Origin: Wansuia hejianensis | Lineage (GTDB): Bacteria; Bacillota; Clostridia; Lachnospirales; Lachnospiraceae | Direction of reading: 5' to 3' | Length of the DNA stretch: 64,000 nt | NCBI RefSeq assembly: GCF_014337215.1 | Contig: NZ_CP060635.1 | Span: 757,501-821,500, forward strand | In this document: piece after piece, positions 31,514 through 40,578 of the stretch | Layout: every line of letters starts with the position of its first letter | Numbering within the stretch: position 1 is the first letter of the stretch | Made by a program: the position numbers and the translations under genes | Notes under the pieces: generated by a model | Told to the model about the DNA's origin: nothing | Database searches by the model: none | Seen by the model: only the letters and a program-made list of their open reading frames with translations

Positions 31514-31590
31514 TGGCAGGGGATGATGACGTGAGCTAGGGGGCGGGAGCCCTTTAACCAATATATTTTATTAAGTGGAGGAAATGCAAA

Positions 31591-32610
31591 ATGGCAGCAA
31601 AGATTTTTTACCAGGAAGACTGTAACCTTTCATTACTGGAAGGAAAGAAAATAGCCATTATCGGTTATGGCAGCCAGGGACATGCACACGCGTTGAATCT
31701 GAAGGATTCCGGCTGCGATGTGATCATCGGGCTTTATGAGGGAAGCAAGTCCTGGGCAAAGGCAGAGGCACAGGGATTTAAAGTGTATACCGCCGCGGAG
31801 GCGGCAAAGCAGGCTGATATCATCATGATCCTGATCAACGATGAGAAGCAGGCTGCCATGTATAAGAGAGATATTGAACCGAACCTGGAAGAGGGCAACA
31901 TGCTGATGTTCGCCCATGGCTTTGCCATCCACTTCGGCCAGATTGTTCCGCCCAAGTTCGTGGATGTCACCATGATCGCGCCGAAGGGACCGGGACACAC
32001 AGTTAGAAGCGAGTATGAAGTGGGCAAGGGCGTTCCCTGCCTGGTAGCCGTAGAGCAGGATTATACAGGTAAAGCACAGGATATGGCTCTGGCGTATGCG
32101 CTGGGCATTGGCGGCGCGCGCGCAGGAGTCCTGGAGACCACCTTCCGCACAGAGACAGAGACAGATCTCTTTGGCGAGCAGGCTGTACTCTGCGGCGGTG
32201 TCTGCGCACTGATGCAGGCGGGCTTTGAGACCCTCTGTGAGGCAGGCTATGATCCGAGAAATGCATATTTTGAATGTATCCATGAGATGAAGCTGATCGT
32301 TGACCTGATCTATCAGTCAGGCTTCTCAGGAATGAGATACTCTATCTCGAACACTGCAGAATACGGCGACTACATTACAGGACCGAAGATCATCACTGAA
32401 GAGACCAAGAAGACCATGAAGAAGATCCTTGCAGATATCCAGGACGGAACCTTTGCGAAGGATTTCCTGCTGGATATGTCGCCGGCAGGCGGACAGGCTC
32501 ATTTCCGTGCGATGAGAAGAAAAGCATCCGAGCATCCGGCAGAGATCGTTGGTGAGGAAGTACGTAAGCTCTATAGCTGGAGTGATGAGGACAAACTGAT
32601 CAACAATTAA
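31591..32610 (+). CDS. ilvC: Ketol-acid reductoisomerase, class I
   Basis: 339 aa, typical for the short class I enzyme. It converts acetolactate to dihydroxyisovalerate and acetohydroxybutyrate to dihydroxymethylvalerate with NAD(P)H and Mg2+. The nucleotide-binding GYGSQGHAHALNLKDSG motif is at about 25-41. PKGPGHTVRSEYEVGKGVP and the metal-binding DLFGEQAVLCGG follow, then ECIHEMKLIVDLIY and YSISNTAEYGDY. AGTGGAGG precedes the ATG. Forms an operon with ilvN and ends at a terminator. Confidence 0.96.
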   Translation: MAAKIFYQEDCNLSLLEGKKIAIIGYGSQGHAHALNLKDSGCDVIIGLYEGSKSWAKAEAQGFKVYTAAEAAKQADIIMILINDEKQAAMYKRDIEPNLEEGNMLMFAHGFAIHFGQIVPPKFVDVTMIAPKGPGHTVRSEYEVGKGVPCLVAVEQDYTGKAQDMALAYALGIGGARAGVLETTFRTETETDLFGEQAVLCGGVCALMQAGFETLCEAGYDPRNAYFECIHEMKLIVDLIYQSGFSGMRYSISNTAEYGDYITGPKIITEETKKTMKKILADIQDGTFAKDFLLDMSPAGGQAHFRAMRRKASEHPAEIVGEEVRKLYSWSDEDKLINN

Positions 32611-32642
32611 TAGAGATCATCAGCAATAACATAAGCTAATAG

Positions 32643-32682
32643 GCGGCCAGAAACTTGAACAAAAGCTTCTGGCTGCTTTTTA
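32643..32682 (+). terminator. Terminator after ilvC
   Basis: GCGGCCAGAA (32643-32652) pairs with TTCTGGCTGC (32667-32676), one G/T pair, followed by TTTTTATTT. It lies between ilvC and the convergent LysR gene. Confidence 0.8.
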
Positions 32683-32684
32683 TT

Positions 32685-33569
32685 TCACTGGAGGGTCAAC
32701 TCCAAAAATTCACGGACGGGGTATAATTCCCTGTTCTCTTTGAGGACAGCAAAGCCGACCTTACGGGAAGGGAAACGGATGTCCAGGGGAAGCTCCATCA
32801 ACTCGTGGTTATCCAGTTCCGGGCGTACAAATTCTTTGATCACACAGGCGGCGCCCATTCCGATCTTTGCGAATTCAATCAGGAGGTCTACGGTAGAAAC
32901 CTCCAATACGTTTTTCAGCTCGATATCGTGCAGTTTAAAATAGTCGTTGACAAATTGCCTGGACAGATTTTCTTCGTCGAGCATCATGAAGGTGGCCGTG
33001 TGAAAGAGATTGGGATCACTTTCGCGGAGAGAGAGGTTGTTTAGATACGTTTCCGAAGCCACGAAGGTGTCCTGGATAGACTGGACAGGGAAGAAGTCCA
33101 GAGCTTTCTGTGAATTGGGGCTGCCGATGAGGCCAATATCTACCTTCCGTTCCTGCAGGAGCTCCAGAGTCTGATAGGTAGACTGGCAGGAAATAGCAAT
33201 TTTTACATGGGGATAGAGGCGGATAAAATCCTGAAGATACGGCAGGAGCACGTATTTGCACATGATGGCGCTGACGCCGATGCGAAGATGGGAGATGCCC
33301 AGACTGTGTTTCCGCTCTAAAAGCTGTTCAGCCGTGTCCAGCGAGCTGAAAGCGTCCTGTACATGATGGAAGAGCAGAGCGCCGTCCTCAGTCAGGGAGA
33401 CGCCTCTGGAATTTCTTTTAAACAGCGTAGTGTTCAGTGATTCCTCCAGCTTCCGGATCGCTTTGCTCACGGCCGGCTGGCTGATGTAGAGCTCTCGGGA
33501 TGCCCGGGAGATATTGCCGCATTTGGCGGCAGTGTAGAAAATGTGATAGAGAGGGAGATATTGATCCAT
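32685..33569 (-). CDS. LysR-family transcriptional regulator divergent from leuCD
   Basis: 294 aa from the ATG at 33569, chosen because AAGAAAGGAAA lies just upstream; the frame is open further but has no ribosome binding site. N-terminal winged helix (CGNISRASRELYISQPAVSK then LEESLNTTLFKRNSRG) and a C-terminal periplasmic-binding-like effector domain from about residue 90 (LRIGVSAIMCKYVLLPYL). Divergent from leuC across 143 bp containing TTATAATAAGTATTATTTAT, an AT-rich dyad of the LysR kind. It probably controls leuCD in response to a pathway intermediate; that is inference from layout. Confidence 0.88.
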   Translation of the reverse strand: MDQYLPLYHIFYTAAKCGNISRASRELYISQPAVSKAIRKLEESLNTTLFKRNSRGVSLTEDGALLFHHVQDAFSSLDTAEQLLERKHSLGISHLRIGVSAIMCKYVLLPYLQDFIRLYPHVKIAISCQSTYQTLELLQERKVDIGLIGSPNSQKALDFFPVQSIQDTFVASETYLNNLSLRESDPNLFHTATFMMLDEENLSRQFVNDYFKLHDIELKNVLEVSTVDLLIEFAKIGMGAACVIKEFVRPELDNHELMELPLDIRFPSRKVGFAVLKENRELYPVREFLELTLQ

Positions 33570-33712
33570 TAGAATTTCCTTTCTTAACATAGTCGCGTGC
33601 GGCAATGGACATAATTTAGAGTTATAATAAGTATTATTTATATGTATTGGTATTATATCACGAGGTGTGGTAAAATTACAACAGAAAGAGTCATGTAAGG
33701 AGGATGGGAAAC

Positions 33713-34981
33713 ATGGGTATGACAATGACACAGAAGATCCTGGCCGCGGCGGCCGGCCTGGATCATGTAGAAGCAGGCCAGCTCATTGAAGCGGATCTGG
33801 ATCTGGTATTGGGAAATGATATTACTTCCCCGGTGGCGATTCATGAGATGGAAAAGTTCGCAAAAAAGGATGTGTTCCATAAGGATAAGATTGCTCTGGT
33901 GATGGATCATTTTATTCCCAACAAGGATATCAAATCAGCAGAACATTGCAAATGTGTCCGGGAATTTGCGTGTAAACATGAGATTACGAATTATTTTGAT
34001 GTTGGCGATATGGGGATTGAACACGCCCTGCTGCCCGAAAAAGGGCTTGTGGTGGCTGGTGATGTGGTGATAGGCGCTGATTCCCACACCTGCACCTACG
34101 GCGCTTTGGGCGCGTTTTCAACCGGCGTGGGAAGTACGGATATGGCGGCCGGTATGGCGACCGGAAAGGCCTGGTTTAAAGTGCCTTCTGCCATCCGGTT
34201 CCGTCTGGTCGGCAAACCTTCCAGGTGGATCAGCGGAAAAGACGTAATCCTGCACATTATAGGGATGATCGGGGTGGACGGCGCGTTGTATAAGTCTATG
34301 GAATTTGTAGGCGAGGGAGTTGCCAGCCTTTCCATGGATGACCGCTTTACTATTGCGAATATGGCTATCGAAGCGGGCGGCAAGAACGGGATCTTCTCTG
34401 TGGACGATCAGGCCATTGCCTATATGAAGGAGCATTCCCAGAGAGAATTCAAGATTTATGAGGCGGACCCGGATGCGGTCTATGAGGAAGAATATACGAT
34501 TGATCTGAGCCAGCTGAAGCCGACGGTTGCCCTTCCTCATCTGCCTGAGAACACGAAGACTATTGACGAGATCTCTGAGGATGTGAAGATTGATCAGTCC
34601 GTCATCGGTTCCTGCACGAACGGGCGGATGGACGACCTGAGGGCTGCGGCGGAGATCCTGAAGGGGCGCAGGGTGAAGAAAGGCGTCCGCTGTATCGTGA
34701 TTCCTGCCACCCAGGCGATTTATCTCCAAGCGATGGAAGAGGGGCTGCTGAAGATTTTCATTGAGGCCGGCGCGGTGGTGAGCACGCCTACCTGTGGGCC
34801 ATGCCTGGGAGGATATATGGGAATCCTGGCTGCCGGAGAACGCTGTATATCCACCACGAACCGGAATTTTGTCGGCCGCATGGGCCATGTGGATTCGGAA
34901 GTGTATCTGGCCAGCCCGGCGGTAGCGGCGGCCAGTGCGGTAACCGGTAAAATCAGTTCACCCGAAGAGCTGGAAGCGTAA
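33713..34981 (+). CDS. leuC: 3-isopropylmalate dehydratase large subunit
   Basis: 422 aa from ATG 33713; an earlier ATG at 33704 directly abuts the AAGGAGG site, so the later start fits better. LeuC with LeuD isomerises 2-isopropylmalate to 3-isopropylmalate in leucine synthesis. The 4Fe-4S ligands are seen in GSCTNGR and CGPCLGGYMG, with DSHTCTYGALG and GVGSTDMAAGMATGKAWFKVP also conserved. It is the archaeal/clostridial-size form rather than the 466-aa E. coli type; homoaconitase activity is a remote alternative. Operon with leuD after 12 bp. Confidence 0.93.
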   Translation: MGMTMTQKILAAAAGLDHVEAGQLIEADLDLVLGNDITSPVAIHEMEKFAKKDVFHKDKIALVMDHFIPNKDIKSAEHCKCVREFACKHEITNYFDVGDMGIEHALLPEKGLVVAGDVVIGADSHTCTYGALGAFSTGVGSTDMAAGMATGKAWFKVPSAIRFRLVGKPSRWISGKDVILHIIGMIGVDGALYKSMEFVGEGVASLSMDDRFTIANMAIEAGGKNGIFSVDDQAIAYMKEHSQREFKIYEADPDAVYEEEYTIDLSQLKPTVALPHLPENTKTIDEISEDVKIDQSVIGSCTNGRMDDLRAAAEILKGRRVKKGVRCIVIPATQAIYLQAMEEGLLKIFIEAGAVVSTPTCGPCLGGYMGILAAGERCISTTNRNFVGRMGHVDSEVYLASPAVAAASAVTGKISSPEELEA

Positions 34982-34993
34982 GGAGGTAGAGGG

Positions 34994-35479
34994 ATGCAGG
35001 CAAAAGGCAGAGTTTTTAAATACGGAGACAATGTGGACACAGACGTAATTATACCGGCGAGATATCTGAACTCCTCAGATCCCGCCGAGCTGGCCACTCA
35101 CTGTATGGAGGATATTGACCGGAATTTCGTGAAAAAGGTGCAGAAGGGCGACATCATTGTTGCGAATAAGAATTTCGGCTGCGGTTCTTCCCGTGAGCAC
35201 GCACCGATTGCCATCAAAGCGGCAGGGGTGAGCTGTGTAATTGCGGAAACCTTCGCGCGGATTTTTTACCGGAATTCAATCAACATCGGACTCCCGATCA
35301 TTGAATGCCCGGAGGCGGCAAGAGAGATTGAGGCAGGGGACGAGGTGGAGATAGACTTTGACTCCGGCATGATCTATGACCGGACGAAGGGAACCCAGTA
35401 TAAGGGGCAGGCGTTTCCGGAGTTCATGCAGAAGATCATCAAAGCCGAAGGGCTGATTAATTATATCAACCAGAAATGA
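34994..35479 (+). CDS. leuD: 3-isopropylmalate dehydratase small subunit
   Basis: 161 aa. The swivel domain of the isomerase: YGDNVDTDVIIPARYLN, the substrate-recognition NFGCGSSREHAPIAIKAAG, and ETFARIFYRNSINIGLPII are all standard. GGAGG lies 8 bases upstream of ATG 34994. It follows leuC and ends the operon at a perfect terminator. leuB is missing at this locus. Confidence 0.95.
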   Translation: MQAKGRVFKYGDNVDTDVIIPARYLNSSDPAELATHCMEDIDRNFVKKVQKGDIIVANKNFGCGSSREHAPIAIKAAGVSCVIAETFARIFYRNSINIGLPIIECPEAAREIEAGDEVEIDFDSGMIYDRTKGTQYKGQAFPEFMQKIIKAEGLINYINQK

Positions 35480-35493
35480 CGTAGCGGAATATA

Positions 35494-35534
35494 GCCGGCC
35501 GGAATGAAAAACTTCTCATTCCGGCCGGCTTTTA
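35494..35534. terminator. Terminator between leuD and the convergent SH3-like gene
   Basis: GCCGGCCGGAATGA (35494-35507) and TCATTCCGGCCGGC (35516-35529) make a perfect 14-bp stem with an 8-base loop, followed by TTTTAT. The minus-strand side is also moderately U-rich, so it may work both ways. Confidence 0.92.
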
Positions 35535-35561
35535 TATAATTTCTGCTTTTTTTCCTGAAGC

Positions 35562-36416
35562 TTAATCTTTCTTTTTCCAAAATATTTTCAACAGGATGCA
35601 GGTCAGAATGATGACTCCGACAATGGGCAGCACGATCAGGGGCCAGGAGATGGAGGACTGCCGTGACAGAGGTGTATTTGGCGCCGGTTCGCCGGTGGGA
35701 ACGGGCGGTTCCGAAGACGTAGAGGCGGGCTGGGTCTGTTCAGGCTGGACGGGTGTTTCCGCGGCGGGTTGTTCTGTCGCGGGAGGAGTTACGGCGGCTG
35801 GGATGTCCGGATTGCCGGGAGCGGACAGACAGACCCAGAAATCTTTGATGGCCTGCCAGTAAACGCAGTGCCCCCAGAGACGGCCGGAGGAGTCTGTGTA
35901 GGCAGTATCGAAGGTGAGCTCCGAAGTTAGGGTGTAGAGTGAGTCGTCTCTCTTTCCAGATTCCGGATAGGTCCAGATGTAGAACGTGTCTCCTGCTTCA
36001 AGGGTCTCTGAGGCATTTTCATTTAACTCAGCCTGATGGTCTTTCATAAATTCTTTGCTGTCGTAGACCAGGGTGAGATCAGACATGCGCGCCCAGCCTG
36101 ACTGATTGGCAGAATATTGTTCTGCGTAGCCCCATTCCTGGCCGCCTTCATCACGGTAGACAAAAGAAACATACACGGTGGCGCCGCCTTCCAAAGTGTC
36201 TGAGGCCTTTGGGGCTAAAGGCTCTTCATACAGTGAAGTATCTGCTTTGGCCGTGTACTGCCGGTCAATGTATTCACATTCATTCTCATGGGATTCGTAG
36301 AAACTGTTTTCCGGTGTCCAGATAACGTCTGCCCAGGCAGTCAATGGGGCGGCCAGGAGCAGCAGAAATACCGGAAACAGCAGAATAATGTGGGAAAATT
36401 TCTTTTTGAGATTCAT
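35562..36416 (-). CDS. Membrane-anchored extracellular SH3-like protein
   Basis: 284 aa. Signal peptide (about 1-29, ending AWA), then two SH3-like segments (about 55-115 and 140-195; ADTSLYEEP, GATVYVSFVY, WGYAEQYSANQSGWARM, GRLWGHCVYW). A Pro/Thr/Glu-rich linker (about 205-250) precedes a C-terminal transmembrane helix and KKKD tail. It has no LPXTG-type motif, so it is anchored through the membrane. Similar proteins occur in Lachnospiraceae without known function; SH3-like domains often bind peptidoglycan. AGGAGG lies upstream. Confidence 0.78.
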   Translation of the reverse strand: MNLKKKFSHIILLFPVFLLLLAAPLTAWADVIWTPENSFYESHENECEYIDRQYTAKADTSLYEEPLAPKASDTLEGGATVYVSFVYRDEGGQEWGYAEQYSANQSGWARMSDLTLVYDSKEFMKDHQAELNENASETLEAGDTFYIWTYPESGKRDDSLYTLTSELTFDTAYTDSSGRLWGHCVYWQAIKDFWVCLSAPGNPDIPAAVTPPATEQPAAETPVQPEQTQPASTSSEPPVPTGEPAPNTPLSRQSSISWPLIVLPIVGVIILTCILLKIFWKKKD

Positions 36417-36462
36417 AGTTATCCTCCTAAATTGATATGAGTTTTCACCATAGGGTCCGAGT

Positions 36463-36798
36463 TTAGAACAGTGTCTGAATCAACAGCCCCATGGTATAGG
36501 AAAAGCCGTTAGCACACAGGGAAAAGGCCAATGGATGGGGGAGATCCTGGCCGTAATGCCGGTAAAGCAGGCCTTCGGCCAGGATGACCGGGATTTCCAG
36601 GCATATCTGTGCAGGTAACGCAGGCAGTCCCAGGTTCAGCCGCAGGAATAAGGCCAGCGCCACCGCGGCCGGGTTAGTCAGAAGATTTACCGGCAGCAGT
36701 AATAGAAGGTCTTTTCTGTTCCTGATTCCGAACAGGATGGCGGCCGGGTATTCCAGCGCCAGAGTGAGCAGAAATGAGACTGCGAAGGTATAAAACAA
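36463..36798 (-). CDS. Small integral membrane protein, unknown function
   Basis: About 111 aa with four hydrophobic segments. The likely start is TTG 36798, 2 bases past the MFS stop codon, with AGGAGGTG about 12 bases upstream; the longer frame to 36960 lies wholly over the MFS gene. The RNRKDLLLLLPVNLLTNPAAV block, with a later VEG/AEGLLYRHYG element, recurs in small clostridial membrane proteins of unknown role. It is probably cotranscribed and coupled with the MFS gene. Confidence 0.6.
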   Translation of the reverse strand: MFYTFAVSFLLTLALEYPAAILFGIRNRKDLLLLLPVNLLTNPAAVALALFLRLNLGLPALPAQICLEIPVILAEGLLYRHYGQDLPHPLAFSLCANGFSYTMGLLIQTLF

Positions 36799-36800
36799 AT

Positions 36801-37853
36801 CTATCGGTCCCACCTCCTGTTCTTCCAGGCAGCAGCCATCAAAAGCAGTGACAGGAATGCCAGGGCTGCATATAAGACGATGGACGTCCCGCCCGGTACG
36901 GCGTTGAGCGCTACAGGCAGAAATCCGAGGAATAGCGCGAAGGTTAACAGGCCGAAGCAAAAGCCCTGCTGTCCGGGAAGAAGTCTGACAAAGGCGGTTA
37001 AAGTGATGGGCATAGTCATATTAAACAGGAGTACCGCGGCGATGCCGGGCAGCGGGCTTCCTGAGAGAAGGAACAGAACGCCGGAGGCTCCCAGTGACAC
37101 GAGCACGGTCCGCCAGCTTCCGAAGCGGTCGGAGAGGACGCCGCCCAGTGCTTTTCCGCAGACAATTGCCAATATGAGGATCAGGCCAAAAGGTGTCTGA
37201 GATTTCCAGTCAAATTTCAGAATCAGTCCCAGATAGGAACGTATGCAAACGACCAGCATCAGGCAGATAAAGGGAAAGGCAATGGAAGGGGCCGTTGTCA
37301 CAGAATCCGGCGCGGACGGCGGCCGCTTTGGCTGACGCCCGACTGCCGGTTCTGCCGGAGCGCGTTCCTCGGATTGAAACAGCAGCAGGAAAAAAAGAGC
37401 GGCCATCACAAGGGCAGGAATCCAGGCAGGCATAAAAGCGGGTTTTCCTGCAATTGTCCCGAAATAGAGTCCGATCGCTCCCGTAGAGACAAAGATTCCC
37501 GGTTCCGTGCAGCGTCCGGGGTAAAAGCGCAGAACGCCGGTGCCTCCTCCAATGTGGAAGAGAGCATTGCCCAGCCCGGCAGCCAGCGTCAGAGGCAGAG
37601 CTCCGAAGGGCAGCAGCAGAGATAAGATCAGGAGCAGGCATCCTGCAGCCGAAAGGCTGCCGCAGCGCTTCAGACGGTCTGTGACAAGGCCTAATGGCAT
37701 CTGAAGGGCGAAGGCGCAGAAATTATAGAAGAAGAGCATGAGAGCGAACTGGCTGCTTCCGGAAACCCGCGCGAACATCAGATAGGCACAGGTGAAGTCT
37801 ATGAAAAAATGAGCTGACGAATAGAGGATCAGATAGGTAGCTGTTTTTTTCAT
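36801..37853 (-). CDS. MFS transporter
   Basis: 350 aa from ATG 37853, which has AAAGGAGGCC upstream. About eleven hydrophobic segments; the loop LPLGLVTDRLKRCGS-type motif (here MPLGLVTDRLKRCGSLS) between helices 2 and 3 and a second GGVLSDRFGSWRTV mark the two MFS halves. It is somewhat shorter than the usual 400 aa. Substrate unknown. It is divergent from the trpB2 gene across 199 bp that contain an interrupted repeat CACGAA (37950-37955) / TTCGTG (37968-37973). Confidence 0.82.
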   Translation of the reverse strand: MKKTATYLILYSSAHFFIDFTCAYLMFARVSGSSQFALMLFFYNFCAFALQMPLGLVTDRLKRCGSLSAAGCLLLILSLLLPFGALPLTLAAGLGNALFHIGGGTGVLRFYPGRCTEPGIFVSTGAIGLYFGTIAGKPAFMPAWIPALVMAALFFLLLFQSEERAPAEPAVGRQPKRPPSAPDSVTTAPSIAFPFICLMLVVCIRSYLGLILKFDWKSQTPFGLILILAIVCGKALGGVLSDRFGSWRTVLVSLGASGVLFLLSGSPLPGIAAVLLFNMTMPITLTAFVRLLPGQQGFCFGLLTFALFLGFLPVALNAVPGGTSIVLYAALAFLSLLLMAAAWKNRRWDR

Positions 37854-38052
37854 GGAGGCCTCCTTTGTGTTCCTTAAATATTTTCTATGTGGCATTATCA
37901 TGACATAAGTGCTGTTTATTATAAGTGTACCAGAAAAAGTGGTATGTTGCACGAATTTGGTAAATTTTTCGTGACAGGGGCGCTTTAGCATGATAAAATA
38001 TTCAGGATGGCAGTTATGCCTGAACAGAGCTGTAATGAAAGGAGAACAAGAG

Positions 38053-39435
38053 ATGGCAAACAAAGAGATCCCGTATAAAATCTATCTGGAAGAGAGTGAG
38101 ATGCCAAAGAAATGGTATAATGTACGGGCTGATATGGCAAATAAACCGGCGCCGCTGCTGAATCCGGGAACGCTGAAGCCCATGACGGCGGAAGAGCTGG
38201 GCGTGGTGTTCTGTGATGAGTTAGTGCAGCAGGAATTGAATGATACTGATGCCTGGATTGACATTCCTGAGGAGATTGTTAATTTTTACAAGATGTACCG
38301 TCCCTCACCGCTGGTGAGAGCCTACTGTCTGGAGAAAAAGCTGCAGACCCCGGCCAAGATTTATTATAAATTTGAAGGAAATAATACGAGCGGGAGCCAT
38401 AAGCTGAATTCTGCAATCGCCCAGGCTTACTATGCAAAACAGCAGGGATTAAAAGGCGTGACGACTGAGACTGGCGCGGGACAGTGGGGCACAGCTCTTT
38501 CTATGGCCTGTGCTTATCTGGATCTGGACTGCAAGGTCTATATGGTGAAGGTTTCCTACGAACAGAAGCCTTTCCGCCGGGAAGTGATGCGCACCTACGG
38601 CGCGTCTGTTACGCCGTCCCCCTCTGAGACGACAGAGGTAGGCCGCAGAATACTGAGGGAGCACCCGGGAACGACCGGAAGCCTCGGCTGTGCCATCAGT
38701 GAAGCGGTTGAGGTGGCTACATCCCATGAAGGCTACCGTTATGTACTGGGCAGCGTGCTGAACCAGGTGCTGCTCCACCAGTCAGTGATCGGACTCGAGG
38801 CCAAGACAGCCATGGATAAATACGGAATTAAGCCGGACGTGATAATCGGATGCGCCGGCGGCGGTTCTAATCTGGGCGGTCTCATTTCACCTTTCATGGG
38901 TGAAATGCTGAGGGGAGAGGCAGATTATCACTTCATCGCCGTAGAGCCTGCCTCCTGTCCGAGCTTTACGAGAGGTAAGTTCCTCTACGATTTCTGCGAC
39001 ACCGGAAAAATCTGTCCACTTGCCAAAATGTATACCCTCGGCAGCGGATTTATACCTTCAGCCAACCATGCAGGCGGGCTGCGCTTCCATGGCATGAGCT
39101 CCACCCTGTCACAGTTGTACCACGACGGCCTGATGGAAGCCAGGGCTGTAGAGCAGACTTCAGTATTTGAGGCGGCCGAGCAATTCGCGAGAATTGAGGG
39201 AATCCTTCCGGCGCCGGAAAGCAGCCATGCGATCCGTGTCGCCATAGACGAAGCGCTGAAATGTAAGGAAACCGGTGAAGAAAAGACAATTCTTTTCGGT
39301 CTGACCGGCACAGGATATTTTGATATGGTGGCCTATGAAAAATTCCACAATGGAGAAATGAGCGATTATATTCCGTCCGATGAAGATCTGCAGGCAGGTT
39401 TCGACGGGATTCCCAGATTCCCGGGGAACGAATAA
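38053..39435 (+). CDS. TrpB2-type tryptophan synthase beta-like enzyme
   Basis: 460 aa from ATG 38053 (GAAAGGAGAAC upstream; the upstream 21 codons lack a ribosome binding site). PLP lysine in NNTSGSHKLNSAIAQAY, phosphate-binding GCAGGGSNLGG, and the TrpB2-specific N-terminal extension. TrpB2 proteins make tryptophan from indole and serine, or salvage indole, without TrpA. No other trp gene is adjacent; a trpG/pabA-like gene starts only at 63946. NCBI-style name would be TrpB-like PLP-dependent enzyme. Confidence 0.9.
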   Translation: MANKEIPYKIYLEESEMPKKWYNVRADMANKPAPLLNPGTLKPMTAEELGVVFCDELVQQELNDTDAWIDIPEEIVNFYKMYRPSPLVRAYCLEKKLQTPAKIYYKFEGNNTSGSHKLNSAIAQAYYAKQQGLKGVTTETGAGQWGTALSMACAYLDLDCKVYMVKVSYEQKPFRREVMRTYGASVTPSPSETTEVGRRILREHPGTTGSLGCAISEAVEVATSHEGYRYVLGSVLNQVLLHQSVIGLEAKTAMDKYGIKPDVIIGCAGGGSNLGGLISPFMGEMLRGEADYHFIAVEPASCPSFTRGKFLYDFCDTGKICPLAKMYTLGSGFIPSANHAGGLRFHGMSSTLSQLYHDGLMEARAVEQTSVFEAAEQFARIEGILPAPESSHAIRVAIDEALKCKETGEEKTILFGLTGTGYFDMVAYEKFHNGEMSDYIPSDEDLQAGFDGIPRFPGNE

Positions 39436-39486
39436 TTTCGGTTTGGCCGTGAGAGAGCTTGGATCGCTGTTACCGGCTGTATCTGT

Positions 39487-39517
39487 AGGGGAGCGGGCTG
39501 TTGAGGCCCGCTCCCCT
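39487..39517. terminator. Perfect 12-bp hairpin after trpB2
   Basis: AGGGGAGCGGGC (39487-39498) and GCCCGCTCCCCT (39506-39517) with a 7-base loop. It is not followed by a T run on either strand, so efficiency is doubtful, but it sits between convergent genes. Confidence 0.6.
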
Positions 39518-39573
39518 GAAACTTATCAGAGCGTCCAGTTATGGCTTTCGCGCAGCCAGGCCAAAACCATAAT

Positions 39574-40578
39574 TTACTTGGGGGGCAGGTGTCTGTCTTC
39601 CTGTTCTATGGCTTTGGTTCGGTTATTAGTTGTTTTTGTGCGTTTTTTGCGTATGAGCTTTATGATGACGATGGTTATTACGGCGAGTGCTGCCAGCAGG
39701 AGCCAGAATGGCAGTGCTCCCAGGAACCAGAGGGCGAATGACTGGAGGCCCTTGCCCAGGGAGTAAAAATTGGAGGAGAGGCGTTCTTTCAGCTGACTGC
39801 CGAAACTTCCGCCTTCCACGGCCGTTTCACGGTCTACCTCACGGATATCCAGTGTGATTGTGCTGTATTCAATGTCATTGTCATAAAGGCGCAGTTGGGA
39901 TTCGTAGTTTTCTAGCTGATAGCGGATATCGGTCAGACGGTCCTGGATGGCCAGCAGGGTCTCCAAATCACTGGATTGGGAGAGCATGTTTAAGAGTGTT
40001 TCCTGCTCCGTCTTCAGGGCGGTGATGTGGCTTTCTGTGTCCATATAGTTCAGCGTTACATCTTCTACATTTTCGGAACGGTAGGTGACAGTTCCTTCTC
40101 CCTGAAGCTCTGTTATGAAGGTGTCCATGATGTCGGCCGGGATGCGGATGACATAGCTGGCATTGCGTGTGCTGATAGAGGAGGCAGAGGTGCCGGATAC
40201 GCTGGAATTTTCTATGTATCCGCCGGCGGATTTTACATGCTCCTGAATCCAGGAATTCAGATTGTCGAATTCTTTGGTTTCCATGGTAAGGTATTGATAT
40301 TTTACCAGTTTGCGGGTGGGATCAGTGACCGGCTGCCCGGAGCTTTCCGTTGAACCGGAAGCAGAAGAAGCGAACCCGGTATCGGTTTCCGCAGCAGAAG
40401 CGCCGGAGGATTCCAGAACCGCAGATTTTTCCGATCCGTAGCCGGAGGCAGATCTGCCGGCGTCCCGGGCGGTTGAAGTCCGGGCTTCCGTGGTGCTTTT
40501 GTATGGGCCTCCGCAGGCGGAAAACAGACAGAGGATGGCGATTAACAGGGCTAGAATAATTTTCAGATTCTTTTTCAT
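39574..40578 (-). CDS. DUF4349 lipoprotein
   Basis: 334 aa. Lipoprotein signal peptide with lipobox LFSAC (Cys about 22), a Ser/Thr-rich linker (about 25-85), the DUF4349 domain (about 88-270; YQYLTMETKEFDNLN, YVIRIPADIMDTFI, a coiled coil LKTEQETLLNMLSQSSDLET, then YSTITLDI), and a C-terminal transmembrane helix with a basic tail. Being both lipidated and membrane-spanning is normal for this family, which is thought to act at the envelope; function unknown. AGGAGG precedes the start. Confidence 0.88.
   Translation of the reverse strand: MKKNLKIILALLIAILCLFSACGGPYKSTTEARTSTARDAGRSASGYGSEKSAVLESSGASAAETDTGFASSASGSTESSGQPVTDPTRKLVKYQYLTMETKEFDNLNSWIQEHVKSAGGYIENSSVSGTSASSISTRNASYVIRIPADIMDTFITELQGEGTVTYRSENVEDVTLNYMDTESHITALKTEQETLLNMLSQSSDLETLLAIQDRLTDIRYQLENYESQLRLYDNDIEYSTITLDIREVDRETAVEGGSFGSQLKERLSSNFYSLGKGLQSFALWFLGALPFWLLLAALAVITIVIIKLIRKKRTKTTNNRTKAIEQEDRHLPPK

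Noticed and set aside
33570..33731. N-terminal extension of the LysR protein next to leuC
   Set aside because: The extra residues lack LysR similarity and lie over the promoter region; ATG 33569 has the ribosome binding site.
34118..34888. 256-codon minus-strand frame inside leuC
   Set aside because: Opposite a strongly conserved enzyme and without a plausible start signal.
36799..36960. Longer start for the small membrane protein beside the MFS gene
   Set aside because: The extension lies wholly inside the MFS coding region in another frame and carries no hydrophobic segments; the TTG after the MFS stop fits better.
37950..37973. CACGAA/TTCGTG repeat as a definite operator of the MFS/trpB2 divergent promoters
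   Set aside because: Arms are only 6 bp and no neighbouring regulator gene supports it; left as a remark in the MFS entry.
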